Shown in pieces: positions 49,605 to 63,955 of a DNA stretch of 64,000 nucleotides. Both the position numbers and the translations under genes were made by a program. Under the pieces are notes generated by a model, which was not told the DNA's origin, ran no database searches, and saw nothing but the letters and a program-made list of their open reading frames with translations. Positions within the stretch are counted from its first letter, which is position 1; each line of letters opens with the position of its first letter. Location: positions 2,666,001 to 2,730,000 of the forward strand of contig NZ_AP024585.1 in assembly GCF_018323885.1 (NCBI RefSeq), in the 5' to 3' direction. This DNA is from Citrobacter amalonaticus (GTDB taxonomy: Bacteria; Pseudomonadota; Gammaproteobacteria; Enterobacterales; Enterobacteriaceae).

Positions 49605-50360
49605 ATGACGACTTTGGTTTCACTGGAAAATGTCTCGGTCTCTTTCGGCCAGCGCCGCGTCCTTTCTGACGTTTCGCTTGAACTGAGACCCGGAAAAATT
49701 TTAACGCTACTCGGCCCAAATGGCGCCGGGAAGTCAACGCTGGTTCGCGTCGTTCTCGGACTGGTCGCCCCGGATGAAGGGGTGATCACGCGTAATGGTA
49801 AGCTGCGAATTGGCTACGTTCCGCAGAAATTGTATCTCGATACCACCCTGCCGCTTACCGTCAGTCGTTTCTTACGCCTGCGCCCCGGTACGAAGAAAGA
49901 TGACATCCTGCCGGCCCTGAAACGTGTACAGGCCGGGCATCTGATTGACGCGCCGATGCAAAAGCTCTCCGGCGGCGAGACGCAGCGCGTCCTGTTAGCG
50001 CGCGCGCTCCTCAATCAGCCACAGCTTCTGGTGCTTGACGAACCCACTCAGGGCGTAGATGTCAACGGCCAGGTCGCGCTGTACGACCTTATCGATCAGT
50101 TACGTCGTGAGCTGGATTGCGCCGTGCTGATGGTGTCCCATGACCTGCATCTGGTGATGGCAAAAACCGACGAAGTGTTGTGTCTGAATCATCACATTTG
50201 CTGTTCAGGTACTCCTGAAATCGTTTCCATGCACCCGGAATTTATCTCGATGTTCGGCCCTCGCGGCGCGGAGCAACTGGGAATTTACCGTCATCATCAT
50301 AATCACCGCCACGACCTGCAGGGTCGTATTGTGTTGCGCCGGGGAAATGGTCAATCATGA
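49605..50360 (+). CDS. znuC: Zinc ABC transporter ATPase ZnuC
   Basis: The 251-residue ATP-binding subunit of ZnuABC. Walker A is GPNGAGKST (about residues 37-45), signature LSGGETQRV, Walker [11 protein letters not shown] and a switch histidine in VSHDLH. A His-rich tail (RHHHNHRH) may sense zinc. Its last 4 bases overlap the znuB start (ATGA). Confidence 0.96.
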   Translation: MTTLVSLENVSVSFGQRRVLSDVSLELRPGKILTLLGPNGAGKSTLVRVVLGLVAPDEGVITRNGKLRIGYVPQKLYLDTTLPLTVSRFLRLRPGTKKDDILPALKRVQAGHLIDAPMQKLSGGETQRVLLARALLNQPQLLVLDEPTQGVDVNGQVALYDLIDQLRRELDCAVLMVSHDLHLVMAKTDEVLCLNHHICCSGTPEIVSMHPEFISMFGPRGAEQLGIYRHHHNHRHDLQGRIVLRRGNGQS

Positions 50361-51142
50361 TTGAATTATTACTGCCTGGCTGGTTAGCCGGGATCATGCT
50401 GGCCTGTGCGGCGGGTCCACTGGGTTCATTTGTCGTCTGGCGTCGGATGTCTTATTTTGGTGATACGCTGGCACATGCGTCGCTGCTCGGCGTCGCTTTT
50501 GGCCTGTTGTTGGATGTGAACCCTTTCTATGCGGTCATTGCCGTGACGCTAATGCTGGCGACAGGCCTGGTCTGGCTGGAGAAGCGCCCTCACCTTGCCA
50601 TCGATACGCTGCTTGGCATTATGGCGCACAGTGCGCTGTCGCTGGGCCTGGTCGTGGTCAGCCTGATGTCGAATATTCGCGTGGATCTGATGGCTTACCT
50701 GTTTGGCGATCTGCTGGCGGTTACGCCGGACGATTTGATCTCTATCGCCATGGGCGTGGTGATCGTGCTGGCAATCCTCTTCTGGCAATGGCGCAATCTG
50801 CTGTCAATGACCATCAGCCCCGATCTGGCATTTGTTGACGGGGTGAAACTGCAGCGCGTGAAGCTTTTACTGATGCTGGTGACAGCATTAACCATTGGCG
50901 TGGCGATGAAGTTCGTCGGGGCGCTGATCATCACCTCGTTGCTGATTATCCCGGCAGCTACGGCGCGTCGTTTTGCGCGGACGCCGGAACAGATGGCTGG
51001 CGTTGCAGTAGGAACTGGTATGATAGCGGTTACAGGTGGGCTGACCTTCTCGGCCTTCTACGATACCCCTGCGGGCCCATCAGTGGTGCTGTGCGCCGCA
51101 CTGCTGTTTATCTTCAGCATGATGAAGAAGCAGGCAAGCTGA
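50357..51142 (+). CDS. znuB: Zinc ABC transporter permease ZnuB
   Basis: A 261-residue inner-membrane permease of the ABC-3 family, with about seven helices, including [21 protein letters not shown], the canonical coupling region. The ATG overlaps the znuC stop, so translation is coupled. Confidence 0.96.
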   Translation: MIELLLPGWLAGIMLACAAGPLGSFVVWRRMSYFGDTLAHASLLGVAFGLLLDVNPFYAVIAVTLMLATGLVWLEKRPHLAIDTLLGIMAHSALSLGLVVVSLMSNIRVDLMAYLFGDLLAVTPDDLISIAMGVVIVLAILFWQWRNLLSMTISPDLAFVDGVKLQRVKLLLMLVTALTIGVAMKFVGALIITSLLIIPAATARRFARTPEQMAGVAVGTGMIAVTGGLTFSAFYDTPAGPSVVLCAALLFIFSMMKKQAS

Positions 51143-51150
51143 CGGGTATG

Positions 51151-51228
51151 TTGCCGGATGGCAACGCTAACGCGTCTTATCCGGCCTACGTGATTTTGTA
51201 GGCCGGATAAGCGCAGCACCATCAGGCA

Positions 51229-51230
<2 letters not shown>
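51151..51230. repeat. REP-type repeat pair between znuB and ruvB
   Basis: TTGCCGGATGGCAACGCTAA and CGCGTCTTATCCGGCCTACG are followed by the inverted copy TAGGCCGGATAAGCGCAGCACCA. The two inverted REP units face each other between convergent genes. Confidence 0.88.
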
Positions 51231-52242
<1,012 letters not shown>

Positions 52243-52247
52243 TTACC

Positions 52248-52859
52248 TCATAACGCGGCGCGCAGGGCTTCGCGGATCAGTGTTTCACTGCTGGCATCCG
52301 GGCGAGCGATTTTGCTCACCATGCGGCTGGCTTCCTGTGGTTTATAGCCCAGCGCCACCAGCGCCGCAACCGCTTCCTGTTCGGCATCGTCCGTCGCCGG
52401 GCTCGCTGGCGAGGTCAGCACCAGATCGGCGGCTGGCGTAAAGAGATCGCCATGCAGACCCTTGAAACGGTCCTTCATTTCGACAATCAGTCGTTCAGCC
52501 GTTTTTTTGCCAATACCAGGCAGCTTGACCAACGCGCCCAGTTCTTCGCGTTCGACAGCATTGACGAACTGCTGTGCGGACATCCCGGAGAGGATCGCCA
52601 GCGCCAGTTTAGGCCCGACGCCGTTGGTTTTAATGAGTTCTTTAAACAACGTGCGCTCTTGCTTATTGTTAAAACCGTACAGCAGCTGCGCGTCTTCGCG
52701 AACCACGAAGTGGGTAAAGACAACGGCTTCTTTTCCGGATTCCGGGAGCTCATAAAAACAGGTCATGGGCATATGCACTTCATAGCCGACGCCGCCCACT
52801 TCGAGTAACACCAGCGGGGGTTGTTTTTCCAGAATGATGCCTCTGAGTCTGCCTATCAC
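52248..52859 (-). CDS. ruvA: Holliday junction recognition protein RuvA
   Basis: Tetrameric junction-binding protein of 203 residues. Domain I (about 1-64) is an OB fold, domain II has two HhH motifs ([32 protein letters not shown]) and domain III (about 155-203) contacts RuvB. The LexA site upstream controls ruvAB. In E. coli K-12 yebB lies between ruvA and ruvC, but here that gene is absent. Confidence 0.97.
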   Translation of the reverse strand: MIGRLRGIILEKQPPLVLLEVGGVGYEVHMPMTCFYELPESGKEAVVFTHFVVREDAQLLYGFNNKQERTLFKELIKTNGVGPKLALAILSGMSAQQFVNAVEREELGALVKLPGIGKKTAERLIVEMKDRFKGLHGDLFTPAADLVLTSPASPATDDAEQEAVAALVALGYKPQEASRMVSKIARPDASSETLIREALRAAL

Positions 52860-52906
52860 GTTACGCTCCTGCGTTGGGCCGAAAGTAAAGCTGTATCATA
52901 AAAAAA

Positions 52907-52926
52907 GGCTGGATAGATATCCAGCC
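52907..52926 (-). promoter_or_regulatory. LexA box of ruvAB, also the ruvC terminator stem
   Basis: The 20-bp sequence centred on CTGGATAGATATCCAG (52909-52924) has the LexA CTG-N10-CAG form and reads CTGGATATCTATCCAG on the minus strand, the E. coli ruvA SOS box sequence. It is also a hairpin followed by seven Ts on the minus strand, 10 bases after ruvC, so it may end ruvC transcripts too. Confidence 0.85.
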
Positions 52927-52936
52927 TCATTTGTCA

Positions 52937-53458
52937 TTATCGCAAGCGACCTCGGGCAAGATTGAGGCGTGATTCGCTCATTTGCATCGCATTCTGACTA
53001 ACATGGCAGTGCGTAATGGCGATGGCCAACGCATCTGCCGCATCCGCCTGCGGATTCGCGGGCAGTTTCAGCAAGGTTCGCACCATGTGCTGCACCTGAC
53101 TTTTCTCTGCGCTACCAATGCCAACCACCGTCTGCTTGACCTGACGTGCCGCGTATTCAAATACCGGCAGTTCCTGGTTGACCGCCGCCACAATCGCTAC
53201 CCCGCGCGCCTGCCCCAGTTTGAGCGCAGAATCGGCGTTCTTCGCCATAAACACCTGCTCGATGGCAAAGTAGTCGGGCTGAAACTGGGTGATGATTTCC
53301 GTCACGCCGGCATAAATCAGCTTCAGGCGTGACGGAAGATCGTCGACTTTGGTACGAATGCAGCCGCTGCCGAGATACGTCAGTTGTCTACCGACCTGAC
53401 GTATCACGCCGTAACCGGTGATGCGGGAGCCCGGATCAATACCGAGAATGATGGACAT
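52937..53458 (-). CDS. ruvC: Holliday junction resolvase RuvC
   Basis: A 173-residue dimeric endonuclease that cuts Holliday junctions with RuvAB. The catalytic acids are visible: Asp7 in LGIDPGSR, Glu66 in FAIEQVFM, and Asp138/Asp141 in [14 protein letters not shown] 53458 is used. The preceding GTG is an in-frame alternative. yebC lies 34 bases upstream, in the same direction, as in the usual operon. Confidence 0.97.
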   Translation of the reverse strand: MSIILGIDPGSRITGYGVIRQVGRQLTYLGSGCIRTKVDDLPSRLKLIYAGVTEIITQFQPDYFAIEQVFMAKNADSALKLGQARGVAIVAAVNQELPVFEYAARQVKQTVVGIGSAEKSQVQHMVRTLLKLPANPQADAADALAIAITHCHVSQNAMQMSESRLNLARGRLR

Positions 53459-53492
53459 CACGCGCCTCCGGTTCTAACGGGATTAAGCCCCA

Positions 53493-54236
53493 TCATTCTA
53501 ATGTAGCGGCAACCTCATCAGAGATTTCACCGTTGTGATAAACTTCCTGCACGTCGTCACAATCTTCCAGCATGTCGATCAGACGCATCAGTTTCGGTGC
53601 GGTTTCCGCATCCATTTCCGCTTTGGTCGACGGGATCATAGAGACTTCAGAACTGTCGGCTTTCAGACCGGCGGCTTCCAGTGCGTCACGCACTTTACCC
53701 ATCTCTTCCCATGCCGTGTAGACATCAATCGCGCCATCATCGAAGGTCACCACGTCTTCCGCACCCGCTTCCAGTGCCGCTTCCATAATGGCGTCTTCAT
53801 CCCCTTTCTCGAAAGAGATGACGCCTTTTTTGCTGAACAGGTAGGAAACAGAACCATCCGTGCCCAGGTTACCCCCGGTTTTGCTGAAGGCATGACGCAC
53901 TTCGGCAACGGTACGGTTACGGTTGTCAGACAGACATTCAATCATCACGGCAGTGCCGCCAGGACCATAACCTTCATAGATGATGGTTTCCATGTTCGCA
54001 TCATCATCACCACCCACGCCGCGGGCGATTGCACGGTTCAGCGTGTCACGGGTCATGTTGTTAGCCAGCGCTTTGTCGATAGCCGCACGCAGACGCGGGT
54101 TCGCATCCGGATCGCCGCCGCCCAGTTTGGCTGCTGTCACCAGCTCACGAATAATCTTGGTGAAGATTTTGCCGCGCTTCGCATCCTGCGCCGCTTTACG
54201 GTGTCTGGTGTTGGCCCATTTACTATGACCTGCCAT
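53493..54236 (-). CDS. yebC: YebC/PmpR-family translation or transcription factor
   Basis: A 247-residue cytoplasmic protein of the three-domain YebC family, with the conserved start [23 protein letters not shown] and the central [10 protein letters not shown]. Recent work links the family to ribosome stalling relief at proline-rich sequences, while some members bind DNA. It has one extra C-terminal Glu versus E. coli. Confidence 0.95.
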   Translation of the reverse strand: MAGHSKWANTRHRKAAQDAKRGKIFTKIIRELVTAAKLGGGDPDANPRLRAAIDKALANNMTRDTLNRAIARGVGGDDDANMETIIYEGYGPGGTAVMIECLSDNRNRTVAEVRHAFSKTGGNLGTDGSVSYLFSKKGVISFEKGDEDAIMEAALEAGAEDVVTFDDGAIDVYTAWEEMGKVRDALEAAGLKADSSEVSMIPSTKAEMDAETAPKLMRLIDMLEDCDDVQEVYHNGEISDEVAATLE

Positions 54237-54264
54237 AAATATTTCCTCAAAAAAGCACGCCCTC

Positions 54265-54717
54265 TCAGGCGATGTTAATCACAAATTCTTCAATCGCCTG
54301 CCGGTTGCTCCATGACTTAGTGAGCGCCGCCGCAGCTGGCGCATCAAGCCACTGGTAGGCCAGATGTTCGCTAAAAACGATCTGACGCTCGTGCGGCAGC
54401 GCAAGGCAGAACCAGGATTCTGTATTGCGCAACACACCCGGTGCATAGCGATGACGTAAATGAGAAAAAATCTCAAACTCCACCGTGCGCTGACAGTCAA
54501 TTAAGGTCAGTTGCTCAACCGCAACGTCAATGGCGACCTCTTCCTTTACTTCGCGCATGGCGGCCTGCGACGCGGTCTCTCCCTCTTCCACACTGCCGGT
54601 AACCGACTGCCAGAATTCAGGATCGTCGCGTCGCTGTAACATCAACACCCGTTTCGAGTCCTGCGCGTAGATAACGACCAGAACCGAAACGGGACGCTTA
54701 TACACTTTATCCTTCAC
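54265..54717 (-). CDS. nudB: Dihydroneopterin triphosphate diphosphatase
   Basis: NudB removes pyrophosphate from dihydroneopterin triphosphate in folate synthesis. GTG 54717 ([13 protein letters not shown]) gives 150 residues as in E. coli. The frame is open to 54774. The Nudix box runs from [21 protein letters not shown] (about 40-62). aspS lies upstream in the same direction, separated by about 117 bases. Confidence 0.95.
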   Translation of the reverse strand: MKDKVYKRPVSVLVVIYAQDSKRVLMLQRRDDPEFWQSVTGSVEEGETASQAAMREVKEEVAIDVAVEQLTLIDCQRTVEFEIFSHLRHRYAPGVLRNTESWFCLALPHERQIVFSEHLAYQWLDAPAAAALTKSWSNRQAIEEFVINIA

Positions 54718-54834
54718 GCTATCTCGTTGTTGGCTGCCTTCGCTCATCCCATTCATAGTGTTAGCTATGATCATGGGAACTCACTCCGTTGCCGCCGCGA
54801 GGTAGCGCGAATGATTTCGTGCATATCAGCCATA

Positions 54835-56607
54835 TCAGTTTTTCTCTTCCTTCTTCACCACGTCGATACCCAGTTCAGCCAGTGCTGCCGGGTTCGCGAT
54901 GCTCGGCGCTTCGGTCATCAGACACGCCGCAGCGGTGGTTTTCGGGAAGGCGATTACGTCACGAATATTATCGGTGCCGGTCAGCAGCATGGTCAAACGG
55001 TCAAGACCGAATGCCAGACCCGCGTGCGGCGGCGTACCGTATTTCAGCGCGTCGAGCAGGAAGCCAAACTTCTCACGCTGTTCCTGTTCATTGATGCCCA
55101 GAATGCCAAACACGGTCTGCTGCATTTCACCGCTGTGAATACGCACGGAACCACCACCGACTTCGTAGCCGTTGATCACCATATCGTAGGCATTCGCCAC
55201 CGCGTCTTCCGGCGCCGCTTTCAGTTCTGCAGCCGTCATGTCTTTCGGTGAGGTGAACGGGTGGTGCATCGCGGTCAGACCGCCTTCGCCGTCGTCTTCA
55301 AACATCGGGAAGTCGATGACCCACAGCGGCGCCCATTTCGTTTCGTCAGTCAGACCCAGGTCTTTACCCAGTTTCAGACGCAGCGCGCCCAGCGCGTCAG
55401 CCACCACTTTCTTGTTGTCCGCACCGAAGAAAATCATATCGCCGTCCTGCGCGCCAGTGCGCTCAAGGATGGCTTCCACGATTTCCGCATTGAGGAATTT
55501 CGCCACCGGGCTGTTGATACCTTCCAGACCTTTCGCTCGCTCGGTGACTTTGATATAAGCCAGACCTTTCGCGCCGTAGATCTTAATGAAGTTACCGTAG
55601 TCGTCGATCTGCTTACGACTTAAGCTCGCTCCGCCTGGTACACGCAGCGCAGCAACGCGACCTTTCGGATCGTTCGCCGGACCAGAGAACACGGCAAACT
55701 CAACGGCCTTCAGCAGGTCGGCAACGTCCACCAGTTCCATCGGGTTACGCAGGTCCGGTTTGTCAGAACCGTAACGACGCTCGGCTTCAGCAAAAGTCAT
55801 GACCGGGAAGTCACCCAGTTCCACACCTTTCACCTCATTCCACAGGTTACGCACCAGCGCTTCCATCACTTCACGTACCTGTTCGGCGGTCATGAAGGAG
55901 GTTTCCACATCGATCTGGGTAAATTCAGGCTGACGGTCAGCACGCAGGTCTTCGTCGCGGAAGCATTTGACGATCTGGTAGTAACGGTCAAAGCCGGACA
56001 TCATCAGCAGTTGTTTAAACAGCTGAGGTGACTGCGGCAGCGCGTAAAATTTGCCTTTGTGTACACGCGAAGGAACCAGATAGTCACGCGCGCCTTCCGG
56101 CGTGGCTTTGGTCAGCATTGGGGTTTCGATATCGAGGAAACCGTGGTCGTCCATAAAGCGACGTACCAGGCTTGTGATCTTCGCGCGGGTTTTCAGGCGT
56201 TGCGCCATTTCCGGGCGACGCAGATCCAGATAACGGTATTTCAGACGCGCTTCTTCGGTGTTCACGTGGTTAGAGTCAAGCGGCAGTGATTCTGCACGGT
56301 TGATGATCGTCAGCGAAGAGGCCAGCACTTCGATTTCGCCAGTCGCCATTTCGCTGTTAACGTTTTTCTCGTCACGCGCACGCACGGTGCCCGTCACCTG
56401 GATGCAGAACTCATTACGCAGTTCAGAGGCCAGCTTTAACGCGTCCGCACGATCCGGATCGAAAAACACCTGCACGATACCTTCGCGATCGCGCATGTCG
56501 ATGAAGATCAGACTACCAAGATCACGACGACGGTTGACCCAACCACACAGAGTCACCTGCTGCCCCACGTGGGACAGACGCAACTGTCCGCAATATTCTG
56601 TACGCAT
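54835..56607 (-). CDS. aspS: Aspartate--tRNA ligase
   Basis: A class II synthetase of 590 residues. An N-terminal OB-fold anticodon domain (about 1-105) is followed by a catalytic core with motif 2 [18 protein letters not shown], the bacterial GAD insertion (about 285-420) and motif 3 [12 protein letters not shown]. The sequence matches E. coli throughout. nudB follows downstream. Confidence 0.97.
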   Translation of the reverse strand: MRTEYCGQLRLSHVGQQVTLCGWVNRRRDLGSLIFIDMRDREGIVQVFFDPDRADALKLASELRNEFCIQVTGTVRARDEKNVNSEMATGEIEVLASSLTIINRAESLPLDSNHVNTEEARLKYRYLDLRRPEMAQRLKTRAKITSLVRRFMDDHGFLDIETPMLTKATPEGARDYLVPSRVHKGKFYALPQSPQLFKQLLMMSGFDRYYQIVKCFRDEDLRADRQPEFTQIDVETSFMTAEQVREVMEALVRNLWNEVKGVELGDFPVMTFAEAERRYGSDKPDLRNPMELVDVADLLKAVEFAVFSGPANDPKGRVAALRVPGGASLSRKQIDDYGNFIKIYGAKGLAYIKVTERAKGLEGINSPVAKFLNAEIVEAILERTGAQDGDMIFFGADNKKVVADALGALRLKLGKDLGLTDETKWAPLWVIDFPMFEDDGEGGLTAMHHPFTSPKDMTAAELKAAPEDAVANAYDMVINGYEVGGGSVRIHSGEMQQTVFGILGINEQEQREKFGFLLDALKYGTPPHAGLAFGLDRLTMLLTGTDNIRDVIAFPKTTAAACLMTEAPSIANPAALAELGIDVVKKEEKN

Positions 56608-56872
56608 GAGATATCCCTTAATTAGCCGCAGGCGGATTGTCGCCTGTCTTGCAGGCCACGATGTCGCAGCTTTAACTGTATGTCACAACTGAATGAAAAA
56701 AGGCGGCTATTATACTGGAAATTCCGCCGCACGATAAGCCCGGTACTGACTGTACGCCTGTTTCCTGGACGGGCATTGCGTATTCTCACAAAAAATAACA
56801 AAAATTGTCGCTCGTTACACACCCAATCGCGATTAAGGTGTAACGGAATTTCGATTCTTGACGGGAGTTATC

Positions 56873-57439
56873 ATGTTACAACTGAACGCAAAAACGACCG
56901 CCCTGGTCATTATCGACCTGCAGGAAGGGATCCTGCCCTTCGCCGGCGGCCCTCATTCTGCCAATGACGTGGTGGCGCGCGCTGCCCGACTGGCACAGAC
57001 GTTTCGTGCTAACGGCTCCCCAGTGGTAATGGTCCGCGTGGGCTGGTCTGATGATTACGCCGAAGCGCTCAAACAACCCGTAGATGCACAGGCACCAGCC
57101 AACGCGCTGCCGGAAAACTGGTGGACCTATCCGCTTGCGCTGGGCAAAGACGACAGCGATCTGGAAGTGACCAAGCGCCAGTGGGGCGCATTCTATGGCA
57201 CGGATCTTGAGCTTCAGTTACGCCGCCGCGGTATCGACACCATCGTACTGTGCGGGATTTCGACCAATATCGGCGTCGAGTCCACCGCACGTAACGCCTG
57301 GGAGCTGGGTTTTAGCCTGGTGATTGCCGAAGACGCCTGTAGTGCCGCCAGCGCCGACCAGCATAAGAACAGCCTGACGCACATTTTCCCTCGTATTGCG
57401 CGAGTGCGCAGCACAGAAGAGATCATCAACGCCTTATGA
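56873..57439 (+). CDS. yecD: Isochorismatase-like hydrolase YecD
   Basis: A 188-residue cysteine-hydrolase-fold protein from ATG 56873 ([20 protein letters not shown]). The family aspartate in IIDLQEG is present, but the nucleophile cysteine of the usual TN-CVESTAR motif is glycine ([17 protein letters not shown]), as in true isochorismatases. Function is unknown. The stop overlaps the yecE start by 4 bases. Confidence 0.92.
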   Translation: MLQLNAKTTALVIIDLQEGILPFAGGPHSANDVVARAARLAQTFRANGSPVVMVRVGWSDDYAEALKQPVDAQAPANALPENWWTYPLALGKDDSDLEVTKRQWGAFYGTDLELQLRRRGIDTIVLCGISTNIGVESTARNAWELGFSLVIAEDACSAASADQHKNSLTHIFPRIARVRSTEEIINAL

Positions 57440-58254
57440 TCTACATTGGCCTGCCGCAATGGTCGCACCCAAAATGGGTGCGTCTTGGCATCACCGGTCT
57501 TGAAGAATACGCCTGCCACTTTAACTGTGTGGAAGGCAACACCACGCTGTATGCGCTACCAAAAGCGGAGATTGTGGCACGCTGGTACGCACAAACGACG
57601 GATGCGTTTCGTTTCTGTTTTAAATTTCCAGCGACCATTTCCCATCAGGCAGCTCTGCGCAATTGCGATGATCTGCTGCACGAATTCCTGACCCGAATGT
57701 CGCCGCTGGAAAGCCGCATCGGTCAGTACTGGCTGCAATTGCCCGCCACCTTTGGCCCACGCGATCTCCCTGCGCTCTGGCATTTTCTCGATGCCCTGCC
57801 ACGGACGTTTACCTACGGCGTCGAAGTCCGTCATCCTGAATTTTTCGCTAAAGGTGACGCTGAACAGCAGCTTAATAGCGGATTGCATCAGCGCGGAGTG
57901 AATCGGGTTATCCTCGACAGTCGTCCGGTACACGCGGCCCATGCGCATAATGAAGCCATCCGCGACGCCCAGCGCAAGAAGCCGAAACTGCCGGTACATG
58001 CAGTAGTGACCGCGAACCATCCGCTGGTGCGCTTTATCGGCAGCGATGATATGCGACAAAACCGGGCGTTCTTTGCCGACTGGCTAAAAAAATTACCGCT
58101 CTGGGAACAGGCCACCACACCGTATCTCTTTTTGCATACCCCGGATATCGCGCAGGCTCCGGAACTGGTCGATACCCTGTGGCAGGACTTGCGAGACGTC
58201 TTACCAGATATCGGAACTGCTCCGTCCATTCCACAGCAATCTTCTCTTTTCTGA
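57436..58254 (+). CDS. yecE: DUF72 family protein YecE
   Basis: A 272-residue protein of the DUF72 TIM-barrel-like family, with the start [18 protein letters not shown] and conserved [11 protein letters not shown]. No catalytic role is established. It is co-translated with yecD (ATGA overlap). Confidence 0.92.
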   Translation: MIYIGLPQWSHPKWVRLGITGLEEYACHFNCVEGNTTLYALPKAEIVARWYAQTTDAFRFCFKFPATISHQAALRNCDDLLHEFLTRMSPLESRIGQYWLQLPATFGPRDLPALWHFLDALPRTFTYGVEVRHPEFFAKGDAEQQLNSGLHQRGVNRVILDSRPVHAAHAHNEAIRDAQRKKPKLPVHAVVTANHPLVRFIGSDDMRQNRAFFADWLKKLPLWEQATTPYLFLHTPDIAQAPELVDTLWQDLRDVLPDIGTAPSIPQQSSLF

Positions 58255-58305
58255 AATTGCCACCTATCATAGACAGTGCCATCAGCCATTTTAAAGGGAG
58301 TTTGT

Positions 58306-60450
<2,145 letters not shown>

Positions 60451-60457
60451 TGTCATG

Positions 60458-60513
60458 GGTCGTAAGCCGGATAAGGCATTTTGCCGGGGGCGCTTCGCGT
60501 GCCCGGCCTACAA
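60458..60513. repeat. REP-type repeat after cmoB
   Basis: GTAAGCCGGATAAGGCATTTTGCCGGG pairs with the complementary CCCGGCCTACAACG across an inner GCGCTTCGCG hairpin, a typical single REP unit between convergent genes. Confidence 0.82.
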
Positions 60514-60537
60514 CGTCATTCATCAGCGAAATTTAGC

Positions 60538-60572
60538 GTAAAAAAAGGCCCCTGTTGAATGGGCAGGGGCCT
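60538..60572 (-). terminator. cutC terminator
   Basis: AGGCCCCTG (60546-60554) and CAGGGGCCT (60564-60572) form the stem, with TTTTTTT on the minus strand side. Confidence 0.9.
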
Positions 60573-60617
60573 GGTACGAGCAAGCATCATATTGGGCGAC
60601 ATGATGCAACGGTAAAA

Positions 60618-61364
60618 TCATTTGGCCTGATGGCGAACAATGATTCTTTTCATTTCAGCAACCGACTTGCCGTCTACCGCATAGCGGGAATATTCATCCG
60701 CTTGCTTATCTGTCGACATTGACAGACCCTGATTGCGATAGCGCATAGGTGAAACCAGCAAGGTTCCGGCGGAACTGTGTACTTCCCGTACTCCGGCATC
60801 CAGGAAACGCGGCAGATTTTCTGCGCGAACCCCCGCTCCGGCCATAATGATTGGAGCACCGGGATGAGCAATAAGTTCAATAATATTTGCTAAACCTTGC
60901 ACTGCATCGGATTTCTGCCCCGACGTCAGCACTCTGGCGACACCCAGTTCCGCAAGATTATTTAGTGCATTTAACGGATTAGCACACATATCGAACGCGC
61001 GGTGAAAGGTCACAGCCAGAGGACCTGCCGCGTCCATAATCTGCCGCATACGTGGCATGTCGACATGACCGTCAGGATCAAGAATGCCTGTCACCAGTCC
61101 GGGAAACCCCAGTTCACGCACGGTCCGTACATCGTCCAGCATCGCCGCGAACTCACCGTCGGTATAACAAAAATCTCCACCGCGCGGCCGAATGATCGGA
61201 TGTACCGGAATCGTCACCGCCTGACGAACCGAGCGCAGCACGCCCAGTGATGGCGTTAAGCCCCCTTCTTTTGGCGCGGCGCACAGTTCAATGCGGTCCG
61301 CGCCGTTTTGCTGCGCCGTAAGCGCGCACTCCATGCTGTAACAACAGATTTCCAGCAATGTCAT
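60618..61364 (-). CDS. cutC: Copper homeostasis protein CutC
   Basis: A 248-residue TIM-barrel protein from ATG 61364 ([12 protein letters not shown]), with AGGAG five bases upstream. Conserved pieces are [23 protein letters not shown] and TFHRAFDMC. It is reported to affect copper tolerance, but the E. coli phenotype is disputed. The gap to upstream yecM is only 2 bases, so the two are an operon. Confidence 0.94.
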   Translation of the reverse strand: MTLLEICCYSMECALTAQQNGADRIELCAAPKEGGLTPSLGVLRSVRQAVTIPVHPIIRPRGGDFCYTDGEFAAMLDDVRTVRELGFPGLVTGILDPDGHVDMPRMRQIMDAAGPLAVTFHRAFDMCANPLNALNNLAELGVARVLTSGQKSDAVQGLANIIELIAHPGAPIIMAGAGVRAENLPRFLDAGVREVHSSAGTLLVSPMRYRNQGLSMSTDKQADEYSRYAVDGKSVAEMKRIIVRHQAK

Positions 61365-61366
61365 AT

Positions 61367-61936
61367 TCACTCCTGTTGCTGTTCGCTGGCGACGATTGCC
61401 TCAATTGACCACGGGTGGAATTTGACGGTGACCTTCCCGTCAGTGACCGCCAGCGTCGGGTTCGGCAGACGTTCGTGTTCCCCTTTCGGTGAACTGGTTT
61501 TCACAAAAATGCCCGGCTGGCTCAGTCCGTCATCTGAAAGCAGCGCTAATGCACGGGCATTCAGGGTTTCAGGCTCGCCAGGCAGGACAATCTCAATGTG
61601 TTCCCATCCTTCATGAGGATACCGCTTTTCCCCGGGCCACGGCAGTTCCACAATGCTCAAGCGCCAGTGCGCGACGCACACCGGCTCATGCAGTTTGAAC
61701 AGACAAATTGGTCGCCCGTTGATGGTATTTTCCGACAGCAGCTCGCCGCATTGTTCAAATCCTCGACGCCAGCGTTCAGCAGTGGCGTTCTGATGACAAC
61801 GCAGAGAAATGTGATCGGCCTCAAGCGGTGCAACATCCAGACCGAGGCGAGTGGAAAGTTCTGTGAACGCCTGAGTGAATCGCGGTAAATCTGCGGAAAT
61901 ATCATGCAGTTCGTCAATGGTCTGCCAGTTGGCCAT
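61367..61936 (-). CDS. yecM: VOC-fold metalloprotein YecM
   Basis: A 189-residue protein with the vicinal-oxygen-chelate fold. Likely metal ligands are in [11 protein letters not shown] and EGWEHIEIV. Substrate unknown. It precedes cutC and is divergent from argS, with 238 bases between. Confidence 0.93.
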   Translation of the reverse strand: MANWQTIDELHDISADLPRFTQAFTELSTRLGLDVAPLEADHISLRCHQNATAERWRRGFEQCGELLSENTINGRPICLFKLHEPVCVAHWRLSIVELPWPGEKRYPHEGWEHIEIVLPGEPETLNARALALLSDDGLSQPGIFVKTSSPKGEHERLPNPTLAVTDGKVTVKFHPWSIEAIVASEQQQE

Positions 61937-62174
61937 AATAAGAGCTCATATCGGTGTTCAAAGCCGCTAATTTACTCCGTTGACCTCCCGCAACCAACCG
62001 TAGATTGCAGGATTTGCGGTATGCATGCTTATGCACTCCTTTAACGCTTATTTTCTGTACGCGCTTACGGCTGCGCAGTGCTGACGCAGGGGGGCATTTG
62101 CAGTATACTCCCGCCCTTAATTCTTAAACTGGTGCGGTAAACATCAACCCGCTTCATCAACGTAAGGTATTCCG

Positions 62175-63908
62175 GTGAATATTCAGGCTCTTCTCTCAGA
62201 AAAAGTCAGTCAGGCCATGATTGCTGCAGGCGCGCCTGCAGATTGCGAACCGCAGGTTCGTCAGTCAGCAAAAGTACAGTTCGGCGACTATCAGGCCAAT
62301 GGCATGATGGCAGTTGCTAAAAAACTGGGTATGGCTCCACGACAACTGGCTGAGCAGGTGCTGACTCATCTGGATCTGAACGGTATCGCCAGCAAAGTTG
62401 AAATCGCGGGCCCTGGCTTTATCAATATCTTCCTCGACCCGGCATTCCTGGCGGAACATGTGGAACAGGCGTTGACCTCCGATCGTCTCGGCGTGACTAA
62501 ACCGGCGAAGCAGACGGTAGTTGTCGATTACTCCGCGCCAAACGTGGCGAAAGAGATGCACGTCGGCCACCTGCGCTCCACCATTATCGGTGACGCCGCC
62601 GTGCGTACCCTTGAGTTCCTCGGCCACCACGTTATTCGCGCCAACCACGTCGGCGACTGGGGCACTCAGTTCGGCATGCTGATCGCGTATCTGGAAAAAC
62701 AGCAGCAGGAAAACGCCGGTGAAATGGCGCTGGCGGATCTCGAAGGTTTCTATCGTGAAGCCAAAAAACATTACGACGAAGATGAAGCCTTCGCCGAGCG
62801 CGCCCGTAGCTACGTGGTAAAACTGCAGGGTGGCGACGAATACTTCCTGCAGATGTGGCGCAAACTGGTCGACATCACCATGTCCCAGAATCAGATCACC
62901 TATGACCGTTTGAATGTAACCCTGACCCGCGACGATGTGATGGGCGAAAGCCTGTACAACCCGATGCTGCCGGGGATCGTGGCCGATCTGAAAGCCAAGG
63001 GTCTGGCCGTCGAAAGCGAAGGCGCCACCGTCGTATTCCTTGATGAGTATAAAAACAAGGAAGGCGAACCGATGGGGGTCATCATTCAGAAGAAAGATGG
63101 CGGCTATTTGTACACTACCACCGATATTGCCTGCGCCAAGTACCGTTATGAAACATTGCATGCCGATCGCGTGCTCTATTACATCGACTCCCGTCAGCAC
63201 CAGCACCTGATGCAAGCGTGGACCATCGTGCGTAAAGCCGGTTACGTGCCTGACGCCGTGCCGCTGGAACATCACATGTTCGGCATGATGCTGGGCAAAG
63301 ACGGTAAGCCGTTCAAAACGCGCGCAGGCGGTACGGTGAAACTGGCAGACCTGCTGGACGAAGCGCTGGAACGCGCCCGTCGTCTGGTGAGCGAGAAGAA
63401 CCCGGACATGCCGGCAGACGAACTGGAAAAACTGGCCAACGCCGTCGGGATAGGCGCGGTGAAATACGCCGATTTGTCCAAAAACCGCACCACCGACTAC
63501 ATATTCGACTGGGATAACATGCTGGCCTTCGAAGGCAATACCGCGCCTTACATGCAGTATGCCTACACCCGTGTGCTGTCGGTATTCCGTAAATCCGGTC
63601 TGGATGAAAATGATCTGGCGAACGCGAAGGTACAGCTCAGCGAAGATCGCGAAGCGCAACTGGCTGCCCGTCTGCTGCAGTTTGAAGAAACGCTGACCGT
63701 TGTTGCGCGTGAAGGGACGCCGCACGTAATGTGTGCCTACCTGTATGACGTCGCCGGTCTGTTCTCAGGCTTCTACGAACACTGCCCAATCCTGAGTGCA
63801 GAAAACGAAGAAGTTCGTAACAGCCGCCTGAAACTGGCGCTGCTGACGGCGAAAACGTTGAAGCTCGGTCTGGATACTCTGGGTATCGAAACCGTAGAAC
63901 GCATGTAA
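62175..63908 (+). CDS. argS: Arginine--tRNA ligase
   Basis: A class I synthetase of 577 residues, starting at GTG 62175 with AAGGT upstream. The HIGH-like motif is HVGH in [16 protein letters not shown] (about residues 122-132), and the KMSK-like loop region is [16 protein letters not shown]. An N-terminal Add1 domain and a C-terminal DALR anticodon domain are present. The protein matches E. coli throughout. A -10-like TATACT lies at 62103-62108. Confidence 0.97.
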   Translation: MNIQALLSEKVSQAMIAAGAPADCEPQVRQSAKVQFGDYQANGMMAVAKKLGMAPRQLAEQVLTHLDLNGIASKVEIAGPGFINIFLDPAFLAEHVEQALTSDRLGVTKPAKQTVVVDYSAPNVAKEMHVGHLRSTIIGDAAVRTLEFLGHHVIRANHVGDWGTQFGMLIAYLEKQQQENAGEMALADLEGFYREAKKHYDEDEAFAERARSYVVKLQGGDEYFLQMWRKLVDITMSQNQITYDRLNVTLTRDDVMGESLYNPMLPGIVADLKAKGLAVESEGATVVFLDEYKNKEGEPMGVIIQKKDGGYLYTTTDIACAKYRYETLHADRVLYYIDSRQHQHLMQAWTIVRKAGYVPDAVPLEHHMFGMMLGKDGKPFKTRAGGTVKLADLLDEALERARRLVSEKNPDMPADELEKLANAVGIGAVKYADLSKNRTTDYIFDWDNMLAFEGNTAPYMQYAYTRVLSVFRKSGLDENDLANAKVQLSEDREAQLAARLLQFEETLTVVAREGTPHVMCAYLYDVAGLFSGFYEHCPILSAENEEVRNSRLKLALLTAKTLKLGLDTLGIETVERM

Positions 63909-63919
63909 GCGATAAACAG

Positions 63920-63947
63920 AACCCGGCAAATGCCGGGTTTTGTTTTT
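63920..63947 (+). terminator. argS terminator
   Basis: AACCCGGCA (63920-63928) and TGCCGGGTT (63931-63939) pair around two bases, followed by TTGTTTTTT. Confidence 0.92.
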
Positions 63948-63955
63948 TCAGGCTA

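Noticed and set aside
62265..63725. Open frame of 486 codons opposite argS
   Set aside because: A shadow of the codon bias in argS. Composition rich in Phe, His and Val and no family features.
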